Below, piece by piece: positions 36,584-47,846 of a DNA stretch of 64,000 bases (positions are counted from its first letter, which is position 1; the number at the start of each line of letters is the position of its first letter). The notes beneath the pieces are model-generated. The model made no database searches, was not told where the DNA came from, and worked only from the letters and a program-made list of their open reading frames with translations. The stretch lies in assembly GCA_029204225.1 (NCBI GenBank), contig CM055096.1, positions 33,131,115 through 33,195,114 on the forward strand, given 5' to 3'. A program made the translations under genes and the position numbers. Origin of the DNA: Diphasiastrum complanatum. Lineage: Eukaryota > Streptophyta > Lycopodiopsida > Lycopodiales > Lycopodiaceae.

Positions 36584-38368
36584 TTATAAGGCATAACGTA
36601 CCTTTACACCATTCAATCGAAATTGATAGTATTGATATAGATCGAATTGCAACATGTCTAGTTCTGATCGAATGTGATTGAGACACCAATCTTCTTCGAC
36701 CTCAACCATTGCAAGAATGTTGTCATTTCTTTTCACTGTTATCTGAAGTTGCTTTTGAGGGTTTGTACCAAAATCTTGATCAAGTGTCTTCCAAACATTT
36801 TTGCATTTAATCCATCTTCTATAATAGAGCAGCAAAGTGAGCATTTGTTTTTCGATGTGATATCTAAATGTCATGGACGAGTAACATACTCTGCACTCAA
36901 CTTGCTGATTTTGTTTTGTATCCCAACCATCCTCCAACAACTCGACGATTATTTCATTACTCAAGTCCTTACAAATAAACATTGTTTTCGTTCTCCGAAC
37001 ATTGCATTTGAAAAAAAAATCAACAAAAATAGTAAAAGGTAGATACCAATTTAATCTATTATTCTTTGATCCAGTGCTACATTTTAATATACTTTGAATA
37101 TCAATATATAGCCTAGATCGAAAACTTTCTAAAATTGCTGCATCAGGAGAAATCCATTTCTCACTTGAAAAATCTGGTAGATAATATGACTCTAATCTGC
37201 TAACTAAACCATTTTTATCAGGAAAATAGGTGTGATCATAAAAAAAAACTCCTGACTCTAAAAGTGATTTTGGAGAACGACCGTTATATTGTAAAATGTC
37301 GATATCCGAATGTATGATATTGATTATTCCTACAATCGATTGAACGGTTTGCCATTCAACAAAATTTGATGAATACAAATCTGCAAAACCAACAAAAACA
37401 TCTCAAGAAAAATATAATTTAAAGAAAATGCTAACTCTAAAGAAATTAAATCTGAAAACTTACAAGTGCATTTCCTTCTATCATTTGGATTTAGATCATG
37501 AATGTTGAGCTCATTATGAATGTCATGCCCATGACTGGTCTCGGGTAGCGTATCCACGCTAGGGACTGGTAGACCGACAACCCGTAAGTTAATTGTGACT
37601 ATAAAGGATTTGGGACCCTTATGTGTACATGGTCATAGTTAATGGTTGTAGGCCTAAGCACTTGATGGTGGATTTGTATGGCAAACCAACCTAACCAAAC
37701 CTAGATCGAAAAAAATCTAGCCCCCAAGCTATAGATTAATCTCAAAGAGGAATGAGGCATTACACCAGTAGCATCCTACCACCAGTCATGCTATTAAGCA
37801 CACACTAGTGAGAGCCCAGCAGGTATACTTATACCCTCCAAGGCCCATGCACCACTAGTAGTGCACTGTGACACCTCACTGGACACCTCTGTAGCCTATC
37901 TGGGCCACGTCATCCAGTTCCCCAATGTCTCACTGATAGAACCATACAAATCGACCATCAAGTGTTTAGGCCTACAACATTAACTATGACCATGTACACA
38001 TAAGGGCCCCAAATCCCTTATAGTCACAATTAACTTACGGGTTGTCGGTCTACCGGTCCCTAGCGTGGATACGCTACCCGAGACCAGTCATGGGCATGAC
38101 AATGAAGATAAGCATGCCGAACTAAAACTTTCGTGATAGATTGAATGGCAGGTGATACTTTAAAATCCATTATCTTGCCTTTCCAAGAGCTTCTATATAT
38201 GTTATCCGATCTTTTTCTTTTTTGAAATGAGCCTTTTGCAGAGGGATGCATCAAGATCCATTGATATTTTTGATATATTCTTGGTATCCATTAATCTTCT
38301 GCATTTTTTTTATTGCAAATATTGATTGCATCAATGGTTCCTCTTGGTCTCCGATTATGTGTAGCCAT
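36584..38368 (-). pseudogene. Gene A: unknown protein with ubiquitin-like C-terminal segment
   Basis: Coding sequence starts at ATG 38368, has one TAA at 38291-38293, and reaches 38102 where a 581-bp element sits (37521-38101). With one copy of the target ATGAA the frame continues LVRHAYLH then NELNIHDLNPNDRRKC to 37464. An 83-bp GT-AG intron (37463-37381, GTAAGT...TTTGCAG) joins in phase 1 to a long exon, 37380-36584, that is fully open. The last 60 residues, ITVKRNDNILAMVEVEEDW through IRSELDMLQFD to YQFRLNGVKV, have the strand-strand-helix-strand rhythm of ubiquitin-like folds. A basic QKRKRS patch near residue 45 may be nuclear. Ser/aromatic-rich middle unrecognised. Total about 370 codons. 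Confidence 0.65.
37521..38101. mobile_element. 581-bp insertion with long terminal inverted repeats and 5-bp target duplication
   Basis: Begins TGTCATGCCCATGACTGG and ends with its reverse complement; the arms pair for about 140 bp (37521-37665 with 37960-38101). ATGAA is duplicated at 37516-37520 and 38102-38106. Read on the minus strand the middle looks like an LTR: TATAAGTATACC and CTTGGGGGCTAGAT before GATCTAGGTTTGG, the latter also seen in the gypsy LTR at 18178. So it may be a MITE-like fold-back or a rearranged LTR pair. It interrupts gene A. Confidence 0.85.
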
Positions 38369-38971
38369 TAGTCGAAAATACGAGTACGCAAGTTGAGAAC
38401 AGAGAGAATGTAGAGATTGCGAGGTAAACCTAAGAATGACAATCCAAAATAAGAGATAGAATGATGAAAATGAGATGTATACCTATGAATGGCAAGAAGT
38501 TCTTAAACTACTAGGATTAGTTAGCCACAGTTTATGACTATTGACGTCAAATCAATCTCGAGTGAACAATGATGGGCAGCATAAGAGTATTCGGGCAGTA
38601 ACTGTGGTCCAATCACAATTGTTTGTTCTGCTTGGCGGGATATTTGAAAATCAAAAAAATTTGGTCGGAAAAGTTAAATACAATTTTTGTCCATCAACCA
38701 CTATTACAGTTTGTCACAGATGGACACCATTCATTGGAACACATAAGCGTTGAAAGCGTGCGAAGTCAAAAACAACATCTTGACAAAGGGCCCATTATGA
38801 GTTCTAATATCCCCTAATGATAGGCTTTGATAATTGGCACTAGCATGGAAACAAACATGTTGTCTTGGCTAGTGAGAAGTTATCTAGTTATGTTGGCCTC
38901 CTCTCATTTTTGTGTAAAGTTTGAATTTTGGTGACGCAAATTGTTAGATTATTGTCGAGGGTGGCTCGAAG
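38369..38971. other. Unassigned sequence upstream of gene A
   Basis: About 600 bases with no recognisable gene. They should include the promoter of gene A. The plus frames at 38541-38817 have no family features. Confidence 0.4.
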
Positions 38972-39890
38972 TGTAGAACAACTGATCAGATAGATCTTGA
39001 TTCTACTAACAAAGCATGCAGTTTACTTGACAAAGGATGAGAAAGAAACTAACGCGAACTCGAAACATTTTTATTTGTGACCAACTCGAAAGATTCGCTA
39101 AGGATTCACAAAATTTCTCTTGCAATCAACTCGAAAGATTCATGAAACAGTTTCTTGTAGAAGCTCATGGCTTTCTTGTTCAAGCTCGAAAGATTCGCGA
39201 ACAAAATCTTTCATGAAATATTTTGTTTCTTGTTCAAAGTTCAGATGTTGCGAAATTGTCGCAAACAATTCACAAAATCTTCTAGACTGTTCTTCAAGGT
39301 CACCTGTCGCGAAACTATCTCGAACAGTTTGCGAAATATTCTAGATTTCTTCATCAAGCTCAAGAAGTGTCATCTGTCGCGAACAATTCGCGAAAGACGA
39401 AAATGTCGCGAAGAGACAAGTGTCACGAATAATTCACGAAACACAAAGCTGAGAAAAAGAGATGGATTGTCGCGAATAATTCGCGAACAGAATTTATTCG
39501 AGCCTGGAAACAGAGCGTCTATTTGAATATCAACTGTCATAAACAGTTAGATATCTATTGTTACAACATTGAAAGGCCAAAAGACCCGTCCTATAACAAT
39601 ATAAATATATGTGCACTACTCGTTGTAACTCACTCAATCAGAGACACAACAACGAGATAAGACAACAAGAGATATATATTGATGAATCAGATCCAGAGTT
39701 ATAAAAATTCGTTTTTGATCAATAGTTTCTTATTGTCTAAATTGTCTCAAGTTGTCTCTTACTTCCGCATATAATTTCCGCACGCATATTCAATCAGAAC
39801 TAGTACTGTTCTATTAGTACATAGATCAGATACAATCCCGATTGAAGACACTGATATTAGTTTGATTTATTCAAACTTGCATCGTGTTCT
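38972..39890 (+). mobile_element. Second TCGCGAA-rich copia LTR, solo or 5'
   Basis: Starts TGTAGAACAACTG and follows the LTR at 18831-19490 block by block: the AACTCGAAAGATTCG and TCGCGAA-rich first half, GGCCAAAAGAC, CAATATAAATA, GTGCACTACTCG, GACAACAAGA, TTCCGCATA, CTATTAGTACATAGA and GATTGAAGACACTGAT. It is longer because the TCGCGAA region is expanded (39030-39500). No copia reading frame lies immediately before it and none was found after it. The right end near 39890 is approximate. Confidence 0.75.
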
Positions 39891-41007
39891 CTGTGAAGCT
39901 CTTGAGCATGGTGAGCTCCAATGGTCCAAACTCAAGCTCAAGAGCTTAACTAGACTCTTGCATCTAAGTGATTTGCTCATCCAAAAGATTGAAACACCAA
40001 ATTCGCAAAATCTATACATGCTAGCTAACTCATCAGTAGTCATAAATTTTGCTAGATTCATCCACACAAGCTCGTGAGATCTCTACCTGTGTATTAATCA
40101 TAGGTTTTGCTAGATTCACAAGACAAGCTTAGGAGAGTCACTAGGACAATTTTACGCCCATCACGCTCACGAGACCTTTGGAAGTCTTTTAATGTTGTTC
40201 TTAACTTCTCAAAAGAAGAACCACCCTCTTATCTTGGAATGTGGACCATGCTACCATCACCAGTGTTCTGGAAAGCCAACAAAGTGTAGGAATGAAACCG
40301 ACATCATAAAAAATTTTGACGATTTTTTACATATGCACATAAAGCCTTTTACGAGTAGTAGTCTTTAAAAAATCAGGAAGTTTAAAAATTTGCAAGTTTT
40401 TTGAGGATAACCCAAAAAAGGTTCCTACCACCATGGGTCCCCAAAGAGAGTTGCCCTTATCTTTGGATAAGGACCCACGTGTAAAGCTTGTAGAACAAGG
40501 TGGCTATGCCTGGCACTCTATTTTCTCTCTCCATGACTAATTCTCGTCACATTAGGGGTTTCCCCATTTTAGGGCTATTGTTTGATTAGCTCGGAAACCC
40601 TAAAGTGAATTTAGGGTTGGCCATGCAGTCATAAAGGATAAGATGCGTGGTCAAATAATCATCTCAACCGAATCGGCCGGTCACCCGATTATTAGGTTAG
40701 GTTTCTGAGAATCCTAAACAGTGATGCCTTCAGAAAAGGCCGCCTCGCCATCGTAGCGCTCTCTCCTCTCTCTCGATCGATCGATCGATCGGCTTCTGTC
40801 TCGCATTTTCTGCTGCAGCGCTGATCCTCTTCACAGCATCGTCACTCTGGGGTTTGATTGCCCTCCTTATTACATCGGCGGTGTTCTGAGCATCGCCTCG
40901 GTGGTTGCCGGAAGCAGCAGTTGGAAAATGAGAGCAGCAGAGCAGGAAAGGCGCATTCTGATCTTACCATGGCTTGCTGTTTCTGATGTGGGGAATTCTT
41001 TTCCTCG
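39891..41007. promoter_or_regulatory. Upstream region of the AS8-like gene
   Basis: No gene recognised. The last 250 bases are GC-richer than the surroundings and include a pyrimidine tract CTCTCTCCTCTCTCTC and a (TCGA)n tract at 40773-40790, typical of a plant core promoter or 5' leader. A convincing TATA box is not visible. Confidence 0.4.
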
Positions 41008-42896
41008 ATGACGGTGGTTCACTTGTTTCGGAGATACAAGAGGTGGAATCCAGTGCACCCGACTTACGGGGCGTTCTGGGGACTGGGCGTGGGACTGGGT
41101 TGTGGCGTGGGATGGGGACCCGGATTTGGGCCAGAAGTGATAGGCTATGTGGGAGCTGGTTGCGGAACAGGGTTTAGCGTGGGAGTCACTTTTGTTGGCG
41201 TAGGCATCGGTCTTCCTGCTAGTGGCATGACCAATCTGCCTATGAATGGTAACCCTTCTTTTCATTGCACGCCGTCTAATCTGGGATATTAACCAGTATG
41301 AGGAAGAAGTCCATAGTTTGATGTTAGGAATGACTTGGACAAGCTCTTTATCTTGGATCTTATCAGCTATTTCTTTGTTAAGTGATTTGCATATTCTTGT
41401 GCACTCTCATTACGTTGTGGATGAAAAACAAGATGAATCGTGTCATGAGCAGGCCAAGATAGTCGATATAAAAGGCACGAGCTTAAGAAATTTTCTTTCA
41501 TGTAGCGTGAGAAAGAGAGACAACACGTCGTAAAAGAGAACATTTGGAAGGTCTTCCACTTTTTGCTCATATATAAGCATTGGCTATGATAAAAGCAACT
41601 ATAGAGAGTAAATGTGTTTAAGTTGTCTCCTTAGGATGAAAGGTTTGTATTGGTGATAGTCATTGAAGTAGGCTATATCTCATGAGTTTTTTGATATGGT
41701 TGGAGATTGAGGTGGAAATAGCTAAAAAAGTATTGCCTAGTTTTTTGGTAAGGTCCATGCGACGCTATCAAGTCGATACTATTGTAATATTTCATCACAG
41801 TTTGGGCTATTGCTGGAAATAAGATGACGTCATGGCTATTGGAATGACATCACAAGTTTGAAAGCGAGGGAAAGGACCTTACGTGTACTTATGGCATTTG
41901 AATTTCTGTGAATGGAACATGTGCCCGTGTGAAAATACTCAGTGCAGACAAACATGTAGGGAGATGAACAATTGAGGTTCTGTTGGACTTGTATCGAAAA
42001 TGACAAGATGGGCCCAGCTGGAGCCCTAGCATTTGCATGTGTGATACCTTTAACCAGGGCACAATACTTTGTGATGTTTGTGGGGCTGCTTATTCCCAAG
42101 AAAAGTATGTGCATAGTTTCTTAGACAGAAGTCAGATGTGCTCAATTATTTGAAGCAATTCAGATCGATACTTGAAGATCAGAGTGGGAGGAAATTAAGG
42201 TGCTAAGGTCAGATTAAATAATCTGATGATTCTATATTTGAGAAGAAAATGGCTTTAGAAGGAAGCTTACTATATTATTTTTGATCTTTCTCTCATATAT
42301 GCCATTACAGAGTTTGCTGTTTACCTGATGAATGCAAACCAGCAATCGAGTCTATAAGGAAACAAACTTTCTCAATAGATAAAGAGAAACAAACTTTCTC
42401 ATTACTCATGGCTTTGGTTCATCTGGTAACAGCTTGCTTTGACTTCTTTGCAGCTATGTCACATGCTAGCAATGGGATATTCAATTTCACAACACAACAT
42501 GCAGTTCCTGCAGTTGAAAATGCTGCAAAACAGGGATGGGAAGCTGTGAGTCTGCATGCATCAGGATTCGGTCAGAAGTTTCAACAGTTAGTGTTTCAGA
42601 GCTATGATGGTTTTAAGGCTGTGGACCCCTTGTCCTGGAGCAGAATTTCTGTCTTTGCTGCAGATGCTGCAATACATAGTTGGCAATCTGTTTCTGAGTA
42701 TGCGTCAGCTTTGAAACAAACAATCCAAAAAAAAGGAGCTTTACAAGTTAAATGGCTTGATCATATACAGTCTAAACATACAAAAGGATGTTCTGGTAGT
42801 GATGCTTCTTTGTCCAGATCACTACTAAGGGTGAACAAATGTTATCAGAAGCCTTCACATTCAGTTGCAGCATTACAGCTATATAGAACGTTTTAA
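41008..42896 (+). CDS. Cadmium-induced protein AS8-like, two exons
   Basis: Exon 1, 41008-41248, begins MTVVHLFRRYKRWNPVHPTY and carries the conserved GWGPGFGPEVIGYVGAGCG glycine-rich segment of the plant AS8-like family. GTAACC at 41249 starts a 1205-bp intron ending CTTTGCAG at 42453. Exon 2, 42454-42896, continues in phase (LPMN/AMSHASNGIFNF) and ends with TAA, giving 227 residues. The start is the ATG that opens the conserved MxxxxLFRRYxxWNPVHP motif. Gly/Val-rich residues 20-75 could sit in a membrane. Family members are small plant proteins described as cadmium-responsive; their biochemical role is not established. The second half is more variable and less certain. This is the only gene in the window that looks like an intact host gene. 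Confidence 0.88.
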
Positions 42897-45599
42897 GAGC
42901 AAAGAAACAGAGCTCTTTTCAGTTGATAAACATGTCTGTGCATATTCTCGTGATTGAGAAGTTTCAGTACATTGAGACAAGGTACATAAATAACCCATTA
43001 CTAAAGTAGAAGTTTCTTGCCAGATTTGGAGATGGTTGAGTTTCTCTAGTCATGGTTATACCTATGGTGTCCTTTATGTACACTTTTGTAGTGTGCATTG
43101 TATTCGTCTTTCCTTCACACGCAGAAATCAGTAAAACGGCCTCAGCAGACACTATCGTGTATCAATGCTCCAGCTTCTTTGACTTCAATAATCACATTGC
43201 GAGTTTGGTTGAAGTAGATCCTTTGCCTAAAGTGTGATTAAGGCAGCCATGTTTATGCTGCTTATTGTGGTTAATGGCATAGAAACCTGGGTTTGGGTTG
43301 TGAGAATGTCAAGCGTGGACAATCCAAATCTGCAATATAAAATCGACATCCAATCCAGATCAGTGGCACAAGGTATACGTTCTCACAAATCCACTTCACA
43401 TGTCGCCACCCAGTCTCCGTGCATTTCACCCATTCTTACTTGGTGAACCAGTCTACCATCTGCCACCCACCTGCTGTAACAGGTCTACTGGCCAACGATC
43501 CTTTCGTTTAAACATGGAACCTGCTGAACAGGTTAGTACGGGTTCTGTCCCAACTCAGGAGAGAGGAGAGAGGTGGTTGGATAGGCTGACGGGTCAGCCT
43601 CTCCACGGGTCTCCTGTAAAGGTGAAAAATGGACCCGGTGCTTGGCGTCATGAACGGGCCGGCTCGCTCACGTGCAAAGACACCCCAAATTCTAGTTTTT
43701 CTCCAGATCCGTTCACCCGGACAACCACCCATTCTTCCATTTGAAATCTGAATGGGCCACAGGGAAAGGTGCCCTTAGGAACAGTGAACGATCCTGTTTT
43801 ATGCAATTTTAATTTCTGATAGACATCTTCTCTAGATTATCCCAAGGAAGCCAGCCTACCACGTAATATGGTAACCTCCATAAGTTGATGGATGCAGCAT
43901 TCGTCCATACTCAAAGCCTGGGAGGCCGACGCATACGGCACAAATATGTAGCATACCTATCATTCCAACCCTTATTGAGGGCTTGCCTGCTGTAAAGCGG
44001 GAGTAGATTTTGGCATCCCGCTTTTATGCAAGAGTATATGCTAAATCTGCAATAGTATAAAAAATGCAAACAACCATAGCTGCATGTAACATTTTCCATG
44101 TGCCAGCAAATTACTGGCTACCAGCTAAAAACTGCAACCATTTTGCACCTATGGAGTTGATTTAGACCACCTAAATATGCCCGTACGTACTTGCCAAGTC
44201 AGTTTTGTATTTTGCTGCTGAACAAGGCTTGAAGATTTAATGCCATCATAGCTGGAAGGCTATTTTGTCACTTTGCATCCTTTGTAACAATGTATCCTAT
44301 GCAAACTATAACAAATCAAGTTCTCCTCTTGTGGCTGTCACAAATATACACATATCATAGAAGTACATCATTGGAGTCAAGATTGGCGATGCATGTTCGT
44401 AATGTTTTTCTTTTTAAAGTCGGAATCCTTTCCATTATAAGATTAGAATTGTGCCCATGTAGGTGCAGGCTCAAATCCTGGTTGCTGTGCAAGTGGACAT
44501 TCAATCCTTGTGCTCGCACTCCTAGTCTTGGTTTGTGATATGAAGCGTACATATTGCGCGCATAATGTTCGCGAGATGGTGTACATATTACACATAATGA
44601 AGCTCATTGAGTTAACTATCATTGTCAAAGAAAAAGTAAAATGATAGGGCCTTTTGGCCGTTACTAATTTCTCCTCTCATGAAATACATATTGCCTACAT
44701 CCGCAATCACAATCGATTCCCAAATAAGTTCTCTATGATGCTATGGTTTAAGAAGAAAATCAGCCCACAAAACATGATGGTTTGTGTGTTCATCAAAGCT
44801 TTGATTTAGGGCTTTGCCCTTGCACATACATGGGCACTTAAGCTTTTATTTTTATGTATTCAACATGTGATGTAACTAGAACATTTTGTGATGATGATCG
44901 CGTTGTGTTTGAAATGTCGATAGTGTATCATTATATGTTCAAAATATTAAAATTCGACTTTTTTAGTTCATCAATGTTTTCTTACAACTTGTCTCAACTC
45001 GAGGTTTGGAGTTAGATTCAACTTAGATGCACATGAACATAAAAGATAATAATTTTTTTTGACTATTGGTAGATAACCGTATCACACTTGAGAACAACCA
45101 TTCACAATTTATATGCAAGTGGCAACAACATTTCATGTAAGCATAGCCATGCACGGATATGTACAAGATCCAAAATTTCAGCCAAAGTTTTAAGTGTCAC
45201 ACGTGAATTTAACTCCTCCCTTGAGGTGAGGAATAGAATTGTCAACCACAAGAGCACATGTTTAGGACCATGTAGTCTCGATTGTGGGTGTTACTCCACA
45301 CACAAAGATCAATAATCAAAGAGCAGTCATTGTCACATCCCATGATGGCCCCTGCAATGTATCTAGTCTACGATTGCAGTCATTGTCACATTTCATGATG
45401 GCCCTTTTAATGTATCTAGTCTATTGTCGATCTAAAATTTTTGATCTACACTTTTGTCAATGTTTAGGATAGTCCTCAATCAAGAAATTGATACAAATGC
45501 TTTAGCTAGAAGTTTTTCTTTAAGGGTACTTTTTCTCGTTCCGAGTAAGGCTTTGAGATGTTTCTAGAATATGTCACATAAGTCATGTCACATGCATCT
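42897..45599. other. No gene recognised; 3' flank of AS8-like gene
   Basis: Several short frames (for example plus 43400-43744) lack motifs and splice support. One 53-bp tandem duplication lies at 45323-45428. Nothing else seen. Confidence 0.45.
45323..45428. repeat. 53-bp tandem duplication
   Basis: Units 45323-45375 and 45376-45428 both start GCAGTCATTGTCACAT and include ATGATGGCCC and AATGTATCTAGTCTA, with a few substitutions. Confidence 0.88.
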
Positions 45600-46545
45600 T
45601 ATCTTTTATAGAAAAAACTAGTAGTGCTATTGGATCATGTTCACAAAACTTTCTTCTATTCTTATGTTGCCATGTGTATATGAGTGGGATTGAAATCCTT
45701 GAAAGGTAGAGTTCTGCATTTTCGGGTTCGACTTGATCTGCTTGAATTCGAATTGGTGATTTGAGTCTTTCATGTACTCGATCTTGAACTCCCTTTGAAT
45801 TTGGTAATTCTCATTCATCATATGCTTGTTTAACTTTTGTCGTTGTTAAATCATAATAAGTTTTGAGAGTTTTATAGTTGACCAAGTCATTGTTTGCTAT
45901 GTACTTTGACTCATCGAATTTGACATCTCGAACAACTTTTATTCTGCCAGTTTCAAGTATGTAGACTCGATAATGTAACTGGAATCCTACCAGAAAACCT
46001 TGTTCTGTCTATTCATCGAGTTTTTTTCTCAATTTGTCTGATATGTGCACGTAAACTGCACATCCAAGTGTCCGAACATGAGCCAGATTTGGCTTTGACT
46101 TCCACCATATTTCTTGAGGAGTTTTATCTGGTATTCGAGATTTCAAAATTCGATTCTGAAGATAATTTGATGTAGCCACTGCTTCCGCCCACAACTATTT
46201 TGGTGCTTTCTCATGAGCCATCATACACCTAGAGGCTTCCATTAGTGTACGATTTATTTGTTCAGCAATTCCATTGTGCTGAGGTGTGTATGATGCAGTC
46301 TTCGTATGCATAATACCTCAATCAGTACAATAAGTTTTGAATTCATTGGAAATGTACTCACCTCCACGATCTGTGCGAATTTGCTTCAACTTGTTGCCTG
46401 TCTGCTTCTCAGCCCAATTCGTGTACTCAACGAATTTCTTGAAAGCTTCTGATTTTATACGAATAAAGTATACTACAGCGAACTTGCTGAAGTCATCAAT
46501 AAACGTTATGAAGTATTTTGCATCGCCTACAGACAATACTCAAAT
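45600..46545 (-). pseudogene. Copia integrase fragment
   Basis: On the minus strand the sequence reads AKYFITFIDDFSKFAVVYF, RTDRGGEYISNEF (second catalytic Asp), then TPQHNGIAEQINRTLMEASRCM (catalytic Glu), LWAEAVATSNYLQNR and HVRTLGCAVYVHISD, the usual copia integrase order. Stops occur near 46319 (TGA) and 46198 (TAG). The downstream portion becomes frayed by about 45600. No RT follows, so it is a truncated insertion, cut on its 5' side by the LTR at 46.5-47.2 kb. Confidence 0.88.
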
Positions 46546-46549
46546 CCAA

Positions 46550-47210
46550 GCTAGGATGCCTCCACCTGCAAGTAAGGATCTTCAAGCCTCCATGGATCTC
46601 TCCTCTACTTGTGTCCCTAATCTTAATCACAAAGGTAGATAATAAGTGGCCTCAAGTATTCACCACCTAACCATAGCTAGCTAGCACATGCAATTCTACA
46701 ACTTGGCTAATCTAGCACCCCCTTGCTAACCAATAACTAATCACAAGCATACCATTACAAACCATAGCATACTCAAGATCCAAACCCTACTTATGCCCCC
46801 CCATACCATAAGCAAGATCCAAACCCTAAGCATACTACACACAAGAAAACACTCTATACACTAGTAGCCACACTAGAGCATAAGCATAACAAACAAAAGA
46901 GATCTATCCCCCTCCCTATGGGCGCCCTCCTCCCCTCATATAGATGGCAAATGGCACCCTCCAATACACTATGGAGTTCCATGCACAACCAATGAGAAAG
47001 AGAGAGGCCTAGGGGAGTTAAAGAACCTTCATAGGCTTATGAAAGGACAAGAGACTTCTTCCATAACCTATGACTCTTTGAATGTCTTTCTTGTGGGAGT
47101 TGGGAACTCAATGGACACCTTGGAAGTGTGTCCGCCTACTAGATCCCATTGCCCAAGTTGTGCTTGTATACTGGTCAATGAAGTACTGCTAGTTACATAG
47201 GTATATAGCA
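46550..47210 (-). mobile_element. 3' LTR of a chromovirus (Ty3/gypsy), minus strand
   Basis: On the minus strand a purine tract AGGGGGGAAAGAA (47223-47211) follows the chromodomain coding sequence, and an LTR-like segment starts TGCTATATACC at 47210. The far end near 46550 is where the copia integrase frame begins and is not exactly placed. Confidence 0.55.
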
Positions 47211-47278
47211 TTCTTTCCCCCTAAACTTAAAATGTTCCTTGTAGAAAGAAATTTGGAAAATTCTTTTGGAGATCAGTC

Positions 47279-47846
47279 TCATTTTCCCTGAGTATCCTCT
47301 TCTTCGGATTTGCCCCTCCACCTGACTAAAAATTCCCGAAACACTCTATTCCTTGGAGTTTTCTTCCGGCTATTAACAATCACCTCGGGTTCAGGTGGTA
47401 CACTTGTGGACTCATCACGAAGAAGTTCCACTAGATCTTCCACAGGGACCAGGGTTTTCCCAACCCTGAACGAGGGTTTCAACTTATTAACATGAAAAAC
47501 ATGATGAATTCAAACATTAGCTGAAAGGTCTAGTTTGTATGCGACCTTGTTTATCACTTGGATAACCTTAAAAGGACCACAATACCTAGGCGCCAACTTT
47601 GCACACTTAATAGTTTTCAAGCCCCTAGAGTGACTAGGACCTTCATAAGCACCCAATCATTGACCAAGAATACCTTGTGTTTCCGAGATAGATCAACATA
47701 GTGCATTGCCCTGTCTTGGACACTTCTTATGCTATCTTTAGCCAACTATAATATTTCTTGCATATCCGCAAGGAAATTAGCTGCGGCTTGCACCCCCTAA
47801 GGTTTTTCATGCCAACACACAATGTAGGGACTTCGATCCGACGCTG
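47279..47846 (-). pseudogene. Chromovirus pol 3' end: integrase C-terminus and chromodomain
   Basis: Minus-strand frames read AKDSIRSVQDRAMHYVDLSRK, then [37 protein letters not shown] and a chromodomain-like end (PPEPEVIVNSR..PRNRVFREFLVRWRG). This is the normal C-terminus of Ty3/gypsy chromoviruses, where the chromodomain steers integration toward particular chromatin. Frameshifts near 47640 and stops make it inactive. Its upstream part is cut off at 47846 by the gypsy LTR at 47847-48590. Confidence 0.88.

Noticed and set aside
18831-39890. One 21-kb LTR element bounded by the two TCGCGAA-rich LTRs
   Set aside because: The left LTR is preceded by its own copia RNase H and purine tract, so it is the 3' LTR of a different element, and no matching target duplication was seen at the outer edges.
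43400-43744. Plus-strand frame of 114 codons rich in Pro, Arg and Thr
   Set aside because: Overlaps an equally long antisense frame and has no recognisable motif.
45100-45430. CRISPR-like or satellite array
   Set aside because: Only two adjacent 53-bp units without spacers; a simple local duplication in a plant nuclear sequence.
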